64,000 nt of DNA from Oscillatoria sp. FACHB-1406 (GCF_014698145.1 NZ_JACJSM010000013.1:62001-126000); one strand, 5' to 3'; shown: positions 27,276 to 37,316, counted from the stretch's first letter. Notes: generated from the sequence alone by a model not told the origin. A program made the numbers and translations.

Positions 27276-28115
27276 ATGTACAATCCTACACAAACCGAAA
27301 ATCGCTTGAAAATTCTACTCTACGCGATTTTAATCCTTTATTCGATTGTCACCTTTATTCCCTTTGCTTGGGCTTTATCTGCCTCCTTCAAACCCCTCGA
27401 TGAAATCGTGAGAGGCGGGTTAAACTTTATTCCCCAACACTTCACTTGGGATAACTATCAAAAGATTTTTACAACCTCTCCCCTGTTCGGACGCTGGTTG
27501 TTGAATAGTGCGTTTGTTGCTGTTTGCGTGATGGGACTCAATCTCATTTTTAATTCGATGGCAGGTTATGCCCTAGCGCGCATTAAGTTTCCGGGAAATG
27601 CTCTATTATTTAGCTTAGTGTTGGCTGTCTTGATGATTCCCGGACAAGTCACGCTCATCCCTAGCTTTTTGATTCTGAAAAAACTCGGTTGGCTCAATAC
27701 TTACCAAGGGCTAATTGTTCCGACAGGAATTAATGCTACGTTTATTTTTATGATGCGACAGTTTTTCCTGAGTTTTCCCCAAGAATTGGAAGAGGCCGCA
27801 GCATTAGATGGTTTGGGGCGCTGGGAAACGTTTTGGAAAATTGTGATGCCGCTGGCGAAACCAGCACTCGCGGCGCAAGCGATTTTTGTATTTATGAGCG
27901 CGTGGAATAGTTTTCTGATGCCGTTGATGATTTTATCGGAACCGGAAATGTTTACCCTGCCACTCGGTTTGAATACCTTTAAGGGGCAGTATATTAGCTA
28001 CTGGAATTACATTATGGCGGCATCAATGGTCTTTACCCTGCCGGCATTAGGAGTTTATGCGTTTTTTAATCGCTATTTCATTTCGGGCGTGACTTTTACG
28101 GGAACGAAGGGATAA
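27276..28115 (+). CDS. ABC sugar/osmolyte permease, MalG/UgpE type (GgtD-like)
   Basis: A 279-aa permease with six membrane helices, 35 bp behind its partner. The EAA loop reads EEAAALDGLGRWETFWKIVM near residue 170. The N-terminal stretch ALSASFKPLDEIVRGG and the C-terminal FNRYFISGVTFTGTKG are usual for the MalG branch. Completes the membrane part of the importer; no ATPase or glycosidase gene follows, and the next gene is on the other strand. Confidence 0.88.
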   Translation: MYNPTQTENRLKILLYAILILYSIVTFIPFAWALSASFKPLDEIVRGGLNFIPQHFTWDNYQKIFTTSPLFGRWLLNSAFVAVCVMGLNLIFNSMAGYALARIKFPGNALLFSLVLAVLMIPGQVTLIPSFLILKKLGWLNTYQGLIVPTGINATFIFMMRQFFLSFPQELEEAAALDGLGRWETFWKIVMPLAKPALAAQAIFVFMSAWNSFLMPLMILSEPEMFTLPLGLNTFKGQYISYWNYIMAASMVFTLPALGVYAFFNRYFISGVTFTGTKG

Positions 28116-28121
28116 GTTTAA

Positions 28122-28283
28122 TTAAAAATTAAAAATTAAAAATTTCAAGCTGAAAATCAGACTGACGGGCGCGGGAAGCATTTCGCCGCGAAAGTCGAGG
28201 AGTTGAACTAAGATGAGGTAGCCAAGGGCGAGGGCGATTGAAATAACGCCTGTGAGGATAGCAACAATTTTTCCGCGTTCCAT
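28122..28283 (-). CDS. Small conserved membrane protein (53 aa)
   Basis: Too short for most gene callers. ATG at 28283 opens 53 codons to a TAA at 28122-28124. The product begins MERGKIVAILTGVISIALAL and continues GYLILVQLLDFRGEMLPAP: one membrane helix then a short conserved-looking 'LLDFRGEM.PAP' tail. I recall near-identical small proteins in many cyanobacteria, function unknown. The last 7 or so codons (KFLIFNF) are read from an AAAATT repeat, so repeat growth has probably replaced the native C-terminus. Convergent with the permease gene, only 6 bp apart. Confidence 0.7.
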   Translation of the reverse strand: MERGKIVAILTGVISIALALGYLILVQLLDFRGEMLPAPVSLIFSLKFLIFNF

Positions 28284-28559
28284 ATCAAGATTTCTACCAA
28301 TAGGTTTAGGTCTGAAAGATTTGCAAGCTTGATTGAGGTGGGCTGCTTTACTCAGCTTAGCGTATCGGAAAACATCGCGATTTTCTGGTTCTACAGCCTA
28401 AAGTCGTCTAAAATTTTGGGTAGGGGTTGCCCCGATCTTGAAAACAAGTGTGACATATCCGCACTAGAGCATCTGCTATGCTTTATTGTGCTGTTATCTA
28501 TCTATTTTTCTGAGTTCCGCGAACAGTGTGTGTTTCATTAGTGAGGAGATGCAGAAATC

Positions 28560-29417
28560 ATGAAAAAAGTCAAGGGTAGCAAATTTGTATCATTGTTAAC
28601 TGTTAGTGCGATCGCTAGTTCTAGTGTAGCGATTCCGGCGGCGATGGCGCTGGAAAATGCACCGGCTACCGCATCGGCGGCAGAAAGCGTACAGTTAGCC
28701 CAAGGATTAGTCGGTCAGTGCCGCGCTGTGAAGCGTTCGGTCTTTATTTATTCCGAGCGTTCGACCACCTCTCAACGAGTCCGAGCGCTGGCTGCCAACG
28801 AACAGGTTACGTTAGCCGATAACGGCGGCGGCGGCTGGATTGCCATTAGCGCGCCCGCGGCCGGTTTCGTGCAAACGGCAGAACTGAAAGGATGTACCGG
28901 ACAGCCGCAGCCTCCCCAACCGCCGGTGAGTATGTGCCGCCAGGTTATTACAGATCTGAACGTTCGCGATAACCCGAATACCAGCGCTCGCGTCATCCGT
29001 TTGATGCGCGCGGGGCAACAAGTGACGCTGAAGAGCGCTCAAGAAGTTACGGCTGCTGACGGTCGCATTTGGGCGGAAATTACCGGCCCGGTTGCGGGTT
29101 GGATTTCGACTCGTCCGAATGCCTCTAGTACGAGCAATCTCGTTAACTGCTCGGGCAATCCCATGCCGCCGATGCCGCCGCAACCGCCGTCGCCGCCGTC
29201 TTCCAAGTCGTGTAAAATCGCTTTCCCGCAAGGTCTGCGCCTTTGGAATTCGCCCACCGGCGCGGTGATTGGCGGAATTCCCTTTAACCGCGATATTACG
29301 CTGACGGGTCAACGTCAAGTTATCGGCGATCGCGTTTGGGTGGAAATTTCTGCTCCTACGCGCGCTTGGATTTCCAGCGGTTTTGTGGGAACGGAACGGA
29401 ATATTGCCTGCCCGTAA
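28560..29417 (+). CDS. Secreted protein with three SH3b domains
   Basis: A 285-aa protein. Signal peptide: basic start then LLTVSAIASSSVAIPAAMA, cut near residue 29. Three bacterial SH3 (SH3b) repeats follow at about 53-115, 125-198 and 213-284, each with a starting Cys and the pattern 'W..I..P..GW(I/V)'; they are joined by proline linkers (QPQPPQPPV and PMPPMPPQPPSPPSS). SH3b domains often bind cell-wall peptides. Cysteines at the start and end of each repeat suggest intradomain disulfides in the periplasm. GTGAGGAGAT at 28540-28549 supplies a ribosome site. No enzyme domain is attached. Stands alone. Confidence 0.82.
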   Translation: MKKVKGSKFVSLLTVSAIASSSVAIPAAMALENAPATASAAESVQLAQGLVGQCRAVKRSVFIYSERSTTSQRVRALAANEQVTLADNGGGGWIAISAPAAGFVQTAELKGCTGQPQPPQPPVSMCRQVITDLNVRDNPNTSARVIRLMRAGQQVTLKSAQEVTAADGRIWAEITGPVAGWISTRPNASSTSNLVNCSGNPMPPMPPQPPSPPSSKSCKIAFPQGLRLWNSPTGAVIGGIPFNRDITLTGQRQVIGDRVWVEISAPTRAWISSGFVGTERNIACP

Positions 29418-29548
29418 TCGAACGATAAAGTTCTACGGTTTTAGTGCTTAAATCGGAGGGAGAAGGTCAATGAATGCAGCCTTCTCCCTCTACATCTTAA
29501 AGTCGGCCTGCACTCTCAGAAGAAAATGCCAGAGGCGTTCTCATCCCA

Positions 29549-29797
29549 TTAAGGCGACCACTTCAAAACGGCGGCATCAATCCCCTGTTCTCGTCGAATC
29601 TTACTATCTTTCTCAAACCACTCAACAATCTGTTGCGGCGTTAGCTCCTCAATGGAAACTTGACAGTCTTCTGCAATTAACTTCAACACGCGCAGCGAAG
29701 AAATGGTTAGACGAGTTAAAAACTTTTCTGGCGATGAAAGCAAGGCTTTATCGACATCGGCAGACTCTTCTGTTGTTAAAAACTGAATTTCCGACAT
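29549..29797 (-). CDS. Conserved hypothetical protein (82 aa)
   Basis: A soluble helical 82-aa protein (MSEIQFLTTEESADVDKALL...). Middle helices FLTRLTISSLRVLKLIAEDC, then a short acidic part and IVEWFEKDSKIRREQGID. No family recognised. Its start lies about 16 bp from the sufR stop on the same strand, so it may be transcribed with sufR. Codon use resembles neighbours, so probably a real gene. Confidence 0.6.
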   Translation of the reverse strand: MSEIQFLTTEESADVDKALLSSPEKFLTRLTISSLRVLKLIAEDCQVSIEELTPQQIVEWFEKDSKIRREQGIDAAVLKWSP

Positions 29798-29812
29798 ATT
29801 TTAATTATTAAC

Positions 29813-30475
29813 CTATCTCTCTTCATGATTGGCCGCTTTAACAATCGAATATCCGCAGCGATGTTCGCCGCCGTTAATCCAATGCGTGCGCTTTACAATG
29901 CAATCCGGCAGCACGGCAGCAAACATTTCTAATTCGTGTCCGCAAACGCTAGGGAATGATTCGGCAACCTCAGAAATTGCACAGTTATGTTCGGAAAAGA
30001 TGTACTGTTCTGTTCCCGGTTCGACTTCAGCAGAAAGCAACTCAGTCATATATCCTTCTTCTTGGCGCAACTGAAGCAAATTTAGCACTCGTTGCTTTAG
30101 CGTACCTTGACCGATGCGATCGCGGTACTCCTGCGCCTTGCGTTCCCACTGCTTCCGTAATACCACGCTCACCTGTTCCTCCCCCACCGTCTCCACCAAC
30201 GTATCGAGGAAAGATACCGTAAATTCGCTGTAGCGATGGGGGAAGCGATCGCGCCCTTTCCGGCTAAGATTGTACAGGTATTGAGGACGGCCCATCCCAC
30301 CCTGCACCGCAGAATGTTCGATGAGTCCCTCCTCCTCCAAATCCTTCAGGTGTCGTCGCGTCGCCTGCGGACTGATGCCCAGCGCTTCTGCTAAATCCTG
30401 TGCCGTTGCGCTAGCCTGCTTGAGCAAATACTGGAGAATATCCTGCTTAGTAGAAGCGTGTGAAATCGTTGTCAT
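29813..30475 (-). CDS. sufR: Iron-sulfur cluster regulator SufR
   Basis: A 220-aa DeoR-like repressor of the suf genes, which it faces divergently. Residues about 8-70 hold the winged helix (QDLAEALGISPQATRRHLKD). The C-terminal half has four cysteines, 165, 178, 192 and 207, in contexts NCAISEVAESFP, VCGHELEMF, PDCIVKRTHW and EHRCGYS; SufR dimers carry a [4Fe-4S] cluster on cysteines in this region and repress sufBCDS when the cluster is intact. Two CAAC-N6-GTTG type sites stand in the divergent gap. Confidence 0.95.
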   Translation of the reverse strand: MTTISHASTKQDILQYLLKQASATAQDLAEALGISPQATRRHLKDLEEEGLIEHSAVQGGMGRPQYLYNLSRKGRDRFPHRYSEFTVSFLDTLVETVGEEQVSVVLRKQWERKAQEYRDRIGQGTLKQRVLNLLQLRQEEGYMTELLSAEVEPGTEQYIFSEHNCAISEVAESFPSVCGHELEMFAAVLPDCIVKRTHWINGGEHRCGYSIVKAANHEER

Positions 30476-30533
30476 CGTTCCTCAGCCCGAACGCCGTTAA
30501 AGCGAGTTTCCAAAAAATTTTCTTTAACTTTGA

Positions 30534-30547
30534 CAACACCGTTGTTG
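30534..30547. promoter_or_regulatory. SufR operator, site 1 (perfect)
   Basis: CAAC at 30534-30537, six bases (ACCGTT), GTTG at 30544-30547: the exact CAAC-N6-GTTG dyad described for cyanobacterial SufR. It lies 59 bp from the sufR start and about 170 bp before sufB, so it can control both directions. Confidence 0.75.
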
Positions 30548-30575
30548 TTAATGTAGCCTACAATAAGGACTTAAA

Positions 30576-30589
30576 CAATAACCGTGTTG
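30576..30589. promoter_or_regulatory. SufR operator, site 2 (one mismatch)
   Basis: CAAT at 30576-30579, six bases (AACCGT), GTTG at 30586-30589. One base off the consensus, 42 bp from site 1 (four helical turns), within a wider dyad AAACAA/TTGTTT. A TACAAT at 30559-30564 between the two sites could be a -10 box. Two sites, one stronger, are what has been reported for sufR/sufBCDS regions. Confidence 0.65.
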
Positions 30590-30716
30590 TTTAAAAAGCT
30601 ACCTTCTATAGTAGCCTAAAGTCCGAACCGCCATTGCAGTTCCCCTGCAATTGCAGCAAAAAGCCCGCCCAATCCCGGCTTCTCCTAACCCAGAGCAGAA
30701 GAACACTCAACCATCC

Positions 30717-32159
30717 ATGAGCGCCTCAACCGTCAAAACCCTCGTCAACCAACCCTATAAATACGGTTTCATCACCGACATTGAAAAAGAGACCGTCCCG
30801 CGCGGTTTAAACGAAGACATTATCCGCACCATCTCCGCCAAAAAGAACGAACCCGAATTCATGCTCGAGTTCCGCCTGCGAGCCTATCATCAATGGCTGA
30901 AGATGGTCGAACCCACCTGGCCTCACGTTAATTATCCCGCGATCGACTACCAAAACATCATCTACTACTCTGCCCCCAAACAGAAAAAAGAAAAACTCGG
31001 CAGCTTAGACGAAGTTGACCCCACCCTCCTCGAAACCTTCGAGAAACTCGGCATTCCCCTCTCCGAACAAAAACGCCTCGGTAACGTCGCCGTCGATGCC
31101 ATCTTCGATAGCGTCTCCATCGCCACCACCTTCAAAGAAAAACTCGCCGAAAGCGGCGTAATTTTCTGCTCGATTTCCGAAGCACTCCAAGAACATCCCG
31201 AACTCGTCCAAAAATACCTCGGTTCCGTCGTTCCCACCGCCGACAACTACTTCGCCGCCCTCAACGCCGCCGTCTTTAGCGACGGTTCCTTCGTCTTCAT
31301 CCCCAAAGGCGTAGAATGTCCGATGGAACTCTCCACCTACTTCCGCATCAACGACGGCGACACCGGACAGTTCGAGCGCACCCTCATCGTCGCTGAAGAA
31401 GGCGCATCCGTCAGCTACCTCGAAGGTTGCACCGCCCCCATGTACGACAGCAACCAACTCCACGCCGCCGTCGTCGAACTCGTCGCCCTCGACAACGCCA
31501 ACATCAAATATTCCACCGTCCAAAACTGGTACGCAGGCGATGCAGAAGGCAAAGGCGGTATCTACAACTTCGTTACCAAACGCGGACTCTGTAAAGGCGT
31601 TAACTCCAAAATTTCTTGGACGCAAGTCGAAACGGGTTCTGCGATTACTTGGAAATATCCCAGTTGCGTCCTCGTCGGCGACAACTCCGTCGGCGAATTT
31701 TACTCCATTGCCCTCACCAACAACAAACAGCAAGCCGATACCGGCACCAAAATGGTTCATATTGGGCGCAATACTCGCAGCCGAATTATTTCTAAAGGGA
31801 TTTCTGCGGGCGGTTCTAAAAATAGCTATCGCGGCTTAGTGAAAATGGGACCTAAAGCTAAAGGTGCGCGCAACTATTCCCAATGCGACTCGATGTTAAT
31901 TGGAGATAATGCCGAAGCCAATACCTTTCCTTACATTCAAGTCGAAAATCAAACGGCTAAAGTCGAACACGAAGCCTCGACTTCTAAAATTGGAGAAGAC
32001 CAACTGTTTTATTTCGCTCAACGCGGGATTTCTTCGGAAGATGCGATTTCGATGCTAATCAGCGGCTTCTGTAAAGATGTCTTCAACGAACTGCCGATGG
32101 AATTTGCTGCCGAAGCCGACAAACTCTTGAGTTTGAAACTCGAAGGAACGGTGGGATAA
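30717..32159 (+). CDS. sufB: Fe-S cluster assembly scaffold SufB
   Basis: 480 aa from the ATG at 30717 ([18 protein letters not shown]), the family start. SufB with SufC and SufD forms the SufBC2D scaffold on which sulfur from SufS and iron are built into clusters. Marks: [20 protein letters not shown] at the front; the beta-helix core; [20 protein letters not shown]; the conserved C-terminal [20 protein letters not shown], which holds the Glu/His near the cluster site. First gene of the plus-strand suf run. Codon use is noticeably C-rich in the first half. Confidence 0.96.
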   Translation: MSASTVKTLVNQPYKYGFITDIEKETVPRGLNEDIIRTISAKKNEPEFMLEFRLRAYHQWLKMVEPTWPHVNYPAIDYQNIIYYSAPKQKKEKLGSLDEVDPTLLETFEKLGIPLSEQKRLGNVAVDAIFDSVSIATTFKEKLAESGVIFCSISEALQEHPELVQKYLGSVVPTADNYFAALNAAVFSDGSFVFIPKGVECPMELSTYFRINDGDTGQFERTLIVAEEGASVSYLEGCTAPMYDSNQLHAAVVELVALDNANIKYSTVQNWYAGDAEGKGGIYNFVTKRGLCKGVNSKISWTQVETGSAITWKYPSCVLVGDNSVGEFYSIALTNNKQQADTGTKMVHIGRNTRSRIISKGISAGGSKNSYRGLVKMGPKAKGARNYSQCDSMLIGDNAEANTFPYIQVENQTAKVEHEASTSKIGEDQLFYFAQRGISSEDAISMLISGFCKDVFNELPMEFAAEADKLLSLKLEGTVG

Positions 32160-32190
32160 TTGATAATGGACAATTGATAATGGATAATGG

Positions 32191-32411
32191 ATAATTCTGA
32201 AACTCAATTGAGGAGAGTAAGCGCTGTTTAGGCGACTACCCGCTTCCATTCCCTCAAAAACCTTGGGTGTCCTTTATCTCCTTGTTGATAATTGACAATT
32301 GATAATTCCGGAACTCAATGGAGTAGAGCGCGCTGTTTAGGCGACTACCCGCTTCCATTCCCTCAAAAACCCTTAGTGTCTTTGTCGATAATTGACAATT
32401 AATAATTCCGG
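32191..32411. repeat. Two tandem copies of a 100-111-bp repeat between sufB and sufC
   Basis: Each copy starts with ATAATTC(C/T)GAAC (at 32191 and 32302; a third start at 32402) and contains the same block GCTGTTTAGGCGACTACCCG followed by CTTCCATTCCCTCAAAAACC, ending in GATAATTGACAATT. The 283-bp gap is unusual inside this operon and could lower sufC expression or hold a processing site. Confidence 0.85.
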
Positions 32412-32442
32412 AACACAGTTTATCCGACTCCACAACAAAACG

Positions 32443-33231
32443 ATGATTCAAGAAAATAGCGAAACCATTTTATCCGTCCGGAACTTAACCGCCAACGTCG
32501 AAGGAACGCCCATCCTCAAAGGCGTAAACTTAGAAGTTAAAGCCGGTGAAATTCATGCCATTATGGGGCGCAACGGCTCCGGAAAAAGTACCTTCTCGAA
32601 AGTGTTAGCCGGACACCCCGACTACGAAATCACCGGCGGCGAAATTATCTTTCACGGCGAAAATATTTTAGAACTCGAACCGGAAGAACGCGCCCTCAAA
32701 GGCATCTTCCTTGCTTTTCAATATCCCCTAGAAATTCCCGGCGTGAGTAACGTCGATTTCTTGCGCGTTGCTTATAATGCCCGCCGCAAACATCAAGGTT
32801 TAGAAGAACTCGATGTCTTCGACTTTGAAGAATTAGTTGAAGAACGGCTCGATGTCGTTAGAATGGATCCGAGCTTCCTCAGCCGCAGCGTTAATGAAGG
32901 ATTTTCTGGCGGCGAAAAGAAGCGGAATGAAATCTTACAAATGGCGCTATTGGAACCGAGCTTAGCGGTTTTAGATGAAACCGATTCCGGGTTGGATATT
33001 GACGCGCTGAAAATTGTAGCAAATGGCGTAAATCAGTTGGCAACGTCGGAGAATGCAACCGTGATGATTACCCACTATCAACGCTTGCTCGATTATGTCA
33101 AACCCGATTTCGTTCACGTCATGCAAGAGGGACGCATTATTACCAGCGGCGGCAAAGAATTAGCTTTAGAATTGGAATCGAGAGGATACGATTTTCTGGA
33201 CGAATCTTTTGCGGAGGCGAGCGCATCATGA
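32443..33231 (+). CDS. sufC: Fe-S cluster assembly ATPase SufC
   Basis: 262 aa from the ATG at 32443 ([19 protein letters not shown]). ABC-type ATPase that powers the SufBC2D scaffold. Walker A GRNGSGKS at residues 42-49, Q-loop FQYPLEIPG, the SufC-specific signature [19 protein letters not shown], Walker [15 protein letters not shown], switch His in THYQRLL. Ends ATGA-coupled to sufD (33228-33231). Confidence 0.97.
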   Translation: MIQENSETILSVRNLTANVEGTPILKGVNLEVKAGEIHAIMGRNGSGKSTFSKVLAGHPDYEITGGEIIFHGENILELEPEERALKGIFLAFQYPLEIPGVSNVDFLRVAYNARRKHQGLEELDVFDFEELVEERLDVVRMDPSFLSRSVNEGFSGGEKKRNEILQMALLEPSLAVLDETDSGLDIDALKIVANGVNQLATSENATVMITHYQRLLDYVKPDFVHVMQEGRIITSGGKELALELESRGYDFLDESFAEASAS

Positions 33232-34595
33232 CTATCGAAGTATCGGAAAACCCGACGCTGAATGCGGAACGCCCTGGCGATGAGTATTTAAAGGCGTTGT
33301 TGCGACAGAGTGAAGGGACTAAAGTAAAGGCGCGCGCAGAAATTGTGGGCTGGTTGCAAGAGTTGCGCCAGCGTTCTGCCTACAATGTCGTCCAACAGCG
33401 AATGCCAAATCGACAGGATGAGGAGTGGCGCTTTACGGATTTGTCGGGATTGTTGGCGGTAGATTTTACGGCGGCAGAAGCAGTCTCGGTTAGCAAAAAT
33501 GATATCGCTCCGTTTGTTATTCCAGAAGCAGAACGCAGTCACCTGGTTTTTATTAATGGCATTTACGACCCGGAACTTTCAGATATTTCGGCTTTACCGG
33601 AAGGGGTATTTGTCGGAAATTTAGCCGAACTTCCCCTCGATAAGAGTTACAGCGCGATTGAATATGTTGCCAGTCATAAGCTTTGTGAAGGCGATGTATT
33701 TTCGACGTTGAATATGGCAGGTTTTCCCGATGTAGGGATTGTTTGGGCGCAGCAGGGCGTTCGCTTAGAAGTTCCGATTCATCTGCTCTTTTTAACAGCG
33801 ACGACAGAACAACCTATTCTTTGCCATCCTCGCGTTTTAGTAGTATTGGAACCGGGCGCGAGTTTATCGCTGGTGGAACAGTATGGTTCGATTACAGCGA
33901 ATTGTCCGGCGCTATCCCATCATGCTTATTTTACGAATTCAGTTGCAGAAATTTTTCTCGGGGAGAAAGCGAGTATCAATCATACGCGCTATCAACAAGA
34001 AGCTGCCGATAGCTTTCATATCGGTACGAGTGTGATTTGTCAGGAACGCGAGAGTAGATATACTGTCAATGCGATTAGTGTGGGCGCGCAATTGTCGCGG
34101 CACAATTTGGAAATCCGGCAGTTAGGGGAAGCGACGGAGACTTATTTAAATGGGTTAAGCGCGATCGCGGGCAGCCAAATCGCCGATACTCATAGTAACC
34201 TACACCTCGCCCATCCCCACGGCGTTGCCGACCAACTCCATAAATGTATTGCCGACGACAGCGCCCGCATTATTTTTAATGGGAAAGTTTTCGTTCCTAA
34301 AGCCGCGCAAAATACTAACGCCGCCCAACTCAATCGCAATTTATTGCTATCGCCGAAAGCGCGCGTCGATACCAAACCGGAATTACAAATTACTGCCGAT
34401 AACGTTAAGTGTACTCACGGTGCAACGGTGAGCCAAATTGATGCTGAAGAACTGTTTTATTTACAGAGTCGCGGTATTAATTCGGATAGCGCGCGCGAAT
34501 TACTTTTAGATGCGTTTGCCGGAGAAATTTTGGAGCGTATTCCCCTCGAATCGATGCGGCAGCATTTAGGGCAATGCGTTGCTTGTCGAAGTTAG
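33228..34595 (+). CDS. sufD: Fe-S cluster assembly protein SufD
   Basis: 455 aa, overlapping sufC by four bases. Paralogue of SufB without cluster-forming cysteines of its own. Marks: early [19 protein letters not shown], and the C-terminal beta-helix cap [20 protein letters not shown] with [20 protein letters not shown], shared with SufB. Completes the scaffold complex. Confidence 0.96.
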   Translation: MTIEVSENPTLNAERPGDEYLKALLRQSEGTKVKARAEIVGWLQELRQRSAYNVVQQRMPNRQDEEWRFTDLSGLLAVDFTAAEAVSVSKNDIAPFVIPEAERSHLVFINGIYDPELSDISALPEGVFVGNLAELPLDKSYSAIEYVASHKLCEGDVFSTLNMAGFPDVGIVWAQQGVRLEVPIHLLFLTATTEQPILCHPRVLVVLEPGASLSLVEQYGSITANCPALSHHAYFTNSVAEIFLGEKASINHTRYQQEAADSFHIGTSVICQERESRYTVNAISVGAQLSRHNLEIRQLGEATETYLNGLSAIAGSQIADTHSNLHLAHPHGVADQLHKCIADDSARIIFNGKVFVPKAAQNTNAAQLNRNLLLSPKARVDTKPELQITADNVKCTHGATVSQIDAEELFYLQSRGINSDSARELLLDAFAGEILERIPLESMRQHLGQCVACRS

Positions 34596-34684
34596 CTGAA
34601 TTCGAGCGACAAAGGTTTATGATTTGGGATTTCCCATCTGAAAATTGCAAGCCGCCAGCGGTCTTTAATTCTTAACACATCACA

Positions 34685-35317
34685 ATGGAAATGAGCGACA
34701 ATAACGCCGATATAACCTCCGATAAAATTGCTGAAACGCAATATCCCATTGATGACTTACTGAGCCATCGTTGGAGTCCTTTAGCCTTCGACAATCGCCC
34801 CGTCGAAACTGATAAGCTCTACAGCATTTTAGAAGCAGCAAGATGGGCAGCTTCTTGCTTTAACGAGCAACCTTGGAGTTATATCGTTGCTACCTCAGAT
34901 AACGAAACTGAATTTCAACGCTTGCTCGATTGTTTGGTTCCGGCAAACCAGGAATGGGCGAAGAATGCTCCCGTTTTAATGATTTCAGTCGCCAAATTAA
35001 ATTTTGAGCGGAATGGTAATGAAAACCGCCATGCGTTTCATGACGTTGGTGCAGCTTCAGCTAACTTAGCCATTCAAGCAATGGCCCTCGGCTTATTTGT
35101 TCATCAAATGGGCGGATTCGACATCGATAAAGCCAGAGAAACTTATAACATTCCTTCCGGTTACGAAGCCGTTGCCGCGATCGCGGTAGGATATTTAGGA
35201 GAGTCAGAAAGTCTCTCAGAAAAACTTCAACAACGAGAAGCCGCTCCTCGCACTCGCAAACCTTTAGAACAATTTGTTTTTTCGCAGGATTGGGGACAAT
35301 CTCTTCAATTAAAGTGA
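34685..35317 (+). CDS. Nitroreductase family flavoprotein inside the suf cluster
   Basis: A 210-aa protein (start at 34685 or ATG two codons later). FMN-type nitroreductase fold: HRWSPLAFDNRPVETDKLYS with the FMN-binding RWSP, ARWAASCFNEQPWSYIV, then DVGAASANLAIQAMALGLFV and a closing VGYLGE. Such proteins reduce nitro groups, quinones or flavins with NAD(P)H. It stands between sufD and sufS, spaced 90 and 128 bp, same strand; normally sufS follows sufD directly. A role in supplying electrons or repairing oxidised clusters is a guess. Confidence 0.88.
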   Translation: MEMSDNNADITSDKIAETQYPIDDLLSHRWSPLAFDNRPVETDKLYSILEAARWAASCFNEQPWSYIVATSDNETEFQRLLDCLVPANQEWAKNAPVLMISVAKLNFERNGNENRHAFHDVGAASANLAIQAMALGLFVHQMGGFDIDKARETYNIPSGYEAVAAIAVGYLGESESLSEKLQQREAAPRTRKPLEQFVFSQDWGQSLQLK

Positions 35318-35444
35318 AGGCATCGTCATTCAATCAAAAGACGTGCGTAGCAATGCTAGCTTCCTACAGAATTAAACGCTGAGTCTCTTCGCGTCGGCAG
35401 TCTGAAGTTATCGAAAAAATTTCCCTATTTAACAATTCCCTAAA

Positions 35445-36710
35445 ATGACCGCTCTTACCCGAGAAAAAAGTTTAGCCGATCGCGTCCGCGCTGATTTCCC
35501 CATTTTAGCTCAAGAAATCCACGGCAAACCCTTAATCTATTTAGATAGTGCTGCGACTTCTCAAAAACCGCTAGTCGTTCTCGATAAATTACGGAATTAC
35601 TACGAACGAGATAATGCCAACGTTCATCGCGGCGCGCATACTTTGAGCGTGAGAGCGACGGAAGGATACGAAGGCGCGCGAGATAAGGTTGCTACTTTTA
35701 TCAATGCGGCTTCGCGCAATGAAATCGTCTTTACGCGCAATGCCTCGGAAGCTATTAACTTAGTGGCTTATAGTTGGGCGCGCAATAGCTTAAAAGCGGG
35801 CGATGAAATTATCCTGTCGGTGATGGAACATCACAGCAATCTCATCCCGTGGCAAATGATTGCTAAAGAAACGGGAGCGCAAATCAAGCACGTTCGCTTA
35901 AGCAGCGAAGAAGGATTCGACTTCGAGCATTATCAATCCCTACTTTCGGATAAAACGAAGTTAGTTTCCGTCGTTCATATTTCTAACACTCTGGGCTGTA
36001 TCAATCCCGTTGAAGAGATTATCGCTGAAGCCCATCGCTACGGTGCAAAAGTGTTAATCGATGCTTGCCAAAGCGCGCCCCATTTTCCCCTTGACGTGCA
36101 AGCAATGGATTGCGATTGGTTAGTCGCTTCAGGGCATAAAATGTGCGCGCCCAGCGGGATAGGTTTTCTGTATGGGAAGTTGGAACACCTCGAAGCAATG
36201 CCCCCATTTTTGGGCGGCGGCGAAATGATTGATGAGGTTTTTTTAGACCATTTCACTTATGCCGAACTTCCCCATAAATTTGAGGCAGGAACGCCAGCCA
36301 TTGCAGAGGCTATTGCGTTAGGAGAGGCAGTCGATTATTTAATGAAGATTGGTATGGATAATCTTCATGCTTACGAAGAAGAACTAACCGCCCATTTGTT
36401 CGCAAAACTCGCTAAAATTCCTAACCTAAGAATTTACGGCCCGAAACCGACGGTTAAAGGCAAAGGAAGGGCAGCACTGGCAGCGTTTAATGCGGAAGGA
36501 TTAGACTCTAGCGACGTTGCAACGCTCTTGGATAACGAAGGAATTGCGATTCGTTCCGGACACCACTGCACGCAACCTTTGCATCGCATTTTAGGCGCTT
36601 CTGGAAGCGCGCGCGCGAGCTTATATTTTTACAATACAACCGCAGAAATCGATCGCTTCGTTGCCGCTTTGCAAGAAACCATCGATTTCTTTACCACAAA
36701 TCTGGAATAA
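35445..36710 (+). CDS. sufS: Cysteine desulfurase SufS
   Basis: 421 aa, group II desulfurase. It takes sulfur from cysteine as an enzyme persulfide and passes it to SufE/SufBCD. PLP Lys232 in [19 protein letters not shown]; persulfide Cys375 in [14 protein letters not shown]; the short loop after this Cys ([12 protein letters not shown]) marks group II. Early motif [11 protein letters not shown]. Last gene of the suf run; no sufE is seen in the window. Confidence 0.95.
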   Translation: MTALTREKSLADRVRADFPILAQEIHGKPLIYLDSAATSQKPLVVLDKLRNYYERDNANVHRGAHTLSVRATEGYEGARDKVATFINAASRNEIVFTRNASEAINLVAYSWARNSLKAGDEIILSVMEHHSNLIPWQMIAKETGAQIKHVRLSSEEGFDFEHYQSLLSDKTKLVSVVHISNTLGCINPVEEIIAEAHRYGAKVLIDACQSAPHFPLDVQAMDCDWLVASGHKMCAPSGIGFLYGKLEHLEAMPPFLGGGEMIDEVFLDHFTYAELPHKFEAGTPAIAEAIALGEAVDYLMKIGMDNLHAYEEELTAHLFAKLAKIPNLRIYGPKPTVKGKGRAALAAFNAEGLDSSDVATLLDNEGIAIRSGHHCTQPLHRILGASGSARASLYFYNTTAEIDRFVAALQETIDFFTTNLE

Positions 36711-36726
36711 AGTCAAGTTAATTGCT

Positions 36727-37098
36727 TTAATCCCAGAGCGTACCGCCCAGCATCCGCCAAGTCGCCGCCCCGACAATGCCATCGGCGGTGAGGTTGTATT
36801 GAGTCTGAAATTTTTTGACGGCTGCCTCGGTTTTGTTATCGAAGCTGCCGGTGCGATCGCTCGGTTGGAGATGGCTTCCTGCTATTAAAATATTCTGGAG
36901 CAAGCGCACGGCTCCACCGCTCGCCCCTTTCCGCAGAGTGGGAAGCTCTACGGTTGTCGCTGGCGCGGCAGCGGGGGCAGCTTGGGGGGTAGGGCTGGTG
37001 GGGTATTGCGCGCGTGCCGGAAGACCGGCTAGCATCGAAATCGAGCAGGTGAGAATGGCGGCAGTACAGATAATTCTCTTATTCATGGTTCGGTGCAA
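36727..37098 (-). CDS. Secreted peptidoglycan-binding (PGB_1) protein
   Basis: A 123-aa protein; start at 37098 or at the ATG four codons later (MNKRIICTAAILTC). Signal peptide cut after ARA near residue 30, a Pro/Ala linker, then one PGB_1 domain (LRKGASGGAVRLLQNILIAG ... FQTQYNLTADGIVGAATWRML). It is a wall-binding module without a catalytic domain. Convergent with sufS. Confidence 0.85.
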   Translation of the reverse strand: MHRTMNKRIICTAAILTCSISMLAGLPARAQYPTSPTPQAAPAAAPATTVELPTLRKGASGGAVRLLQNILIAGSHLQPSDRTGSFDNKTEAAVKKFQTQYNLTADGIVGAATWRMLGGTLWD

Positions 37099-37316
37099 AT
37101 TCTAAGTGTAATTACTGGGTGATGCGACGGCACTGCGCGATCGCAGGTTCCCAGAAATCGAAAATAGTACCCTTCTTTTTTTTGTTTTGAATGTTTATTC
37201 CGCGCAGCAATATTAGGTTGCTCGGGTCTAGTTTTAGGGGTTACACTTCAGATGTTATTCGGCAAAATGCTGGACTGAATTATCGGGATACGGAGCGACT
37301 CCTCGAGGACAAGGCA

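Noticed and set aside
30530-30564. Sigma-70 promoter TTGACA...TACAAT for sufB
   Set aside because: Spacing of 23 bases is too long for a standard promoter; only the TACAAT is mentioned as a possible -10.
31005-31760. Long minus-strand frame (251 codons) opposite sufB
   Set aside because: Shadow of the sufB coding strand; composition (Gly, Glu, Val, Phe) is that of a mirrored C-rich gene and no family fits.
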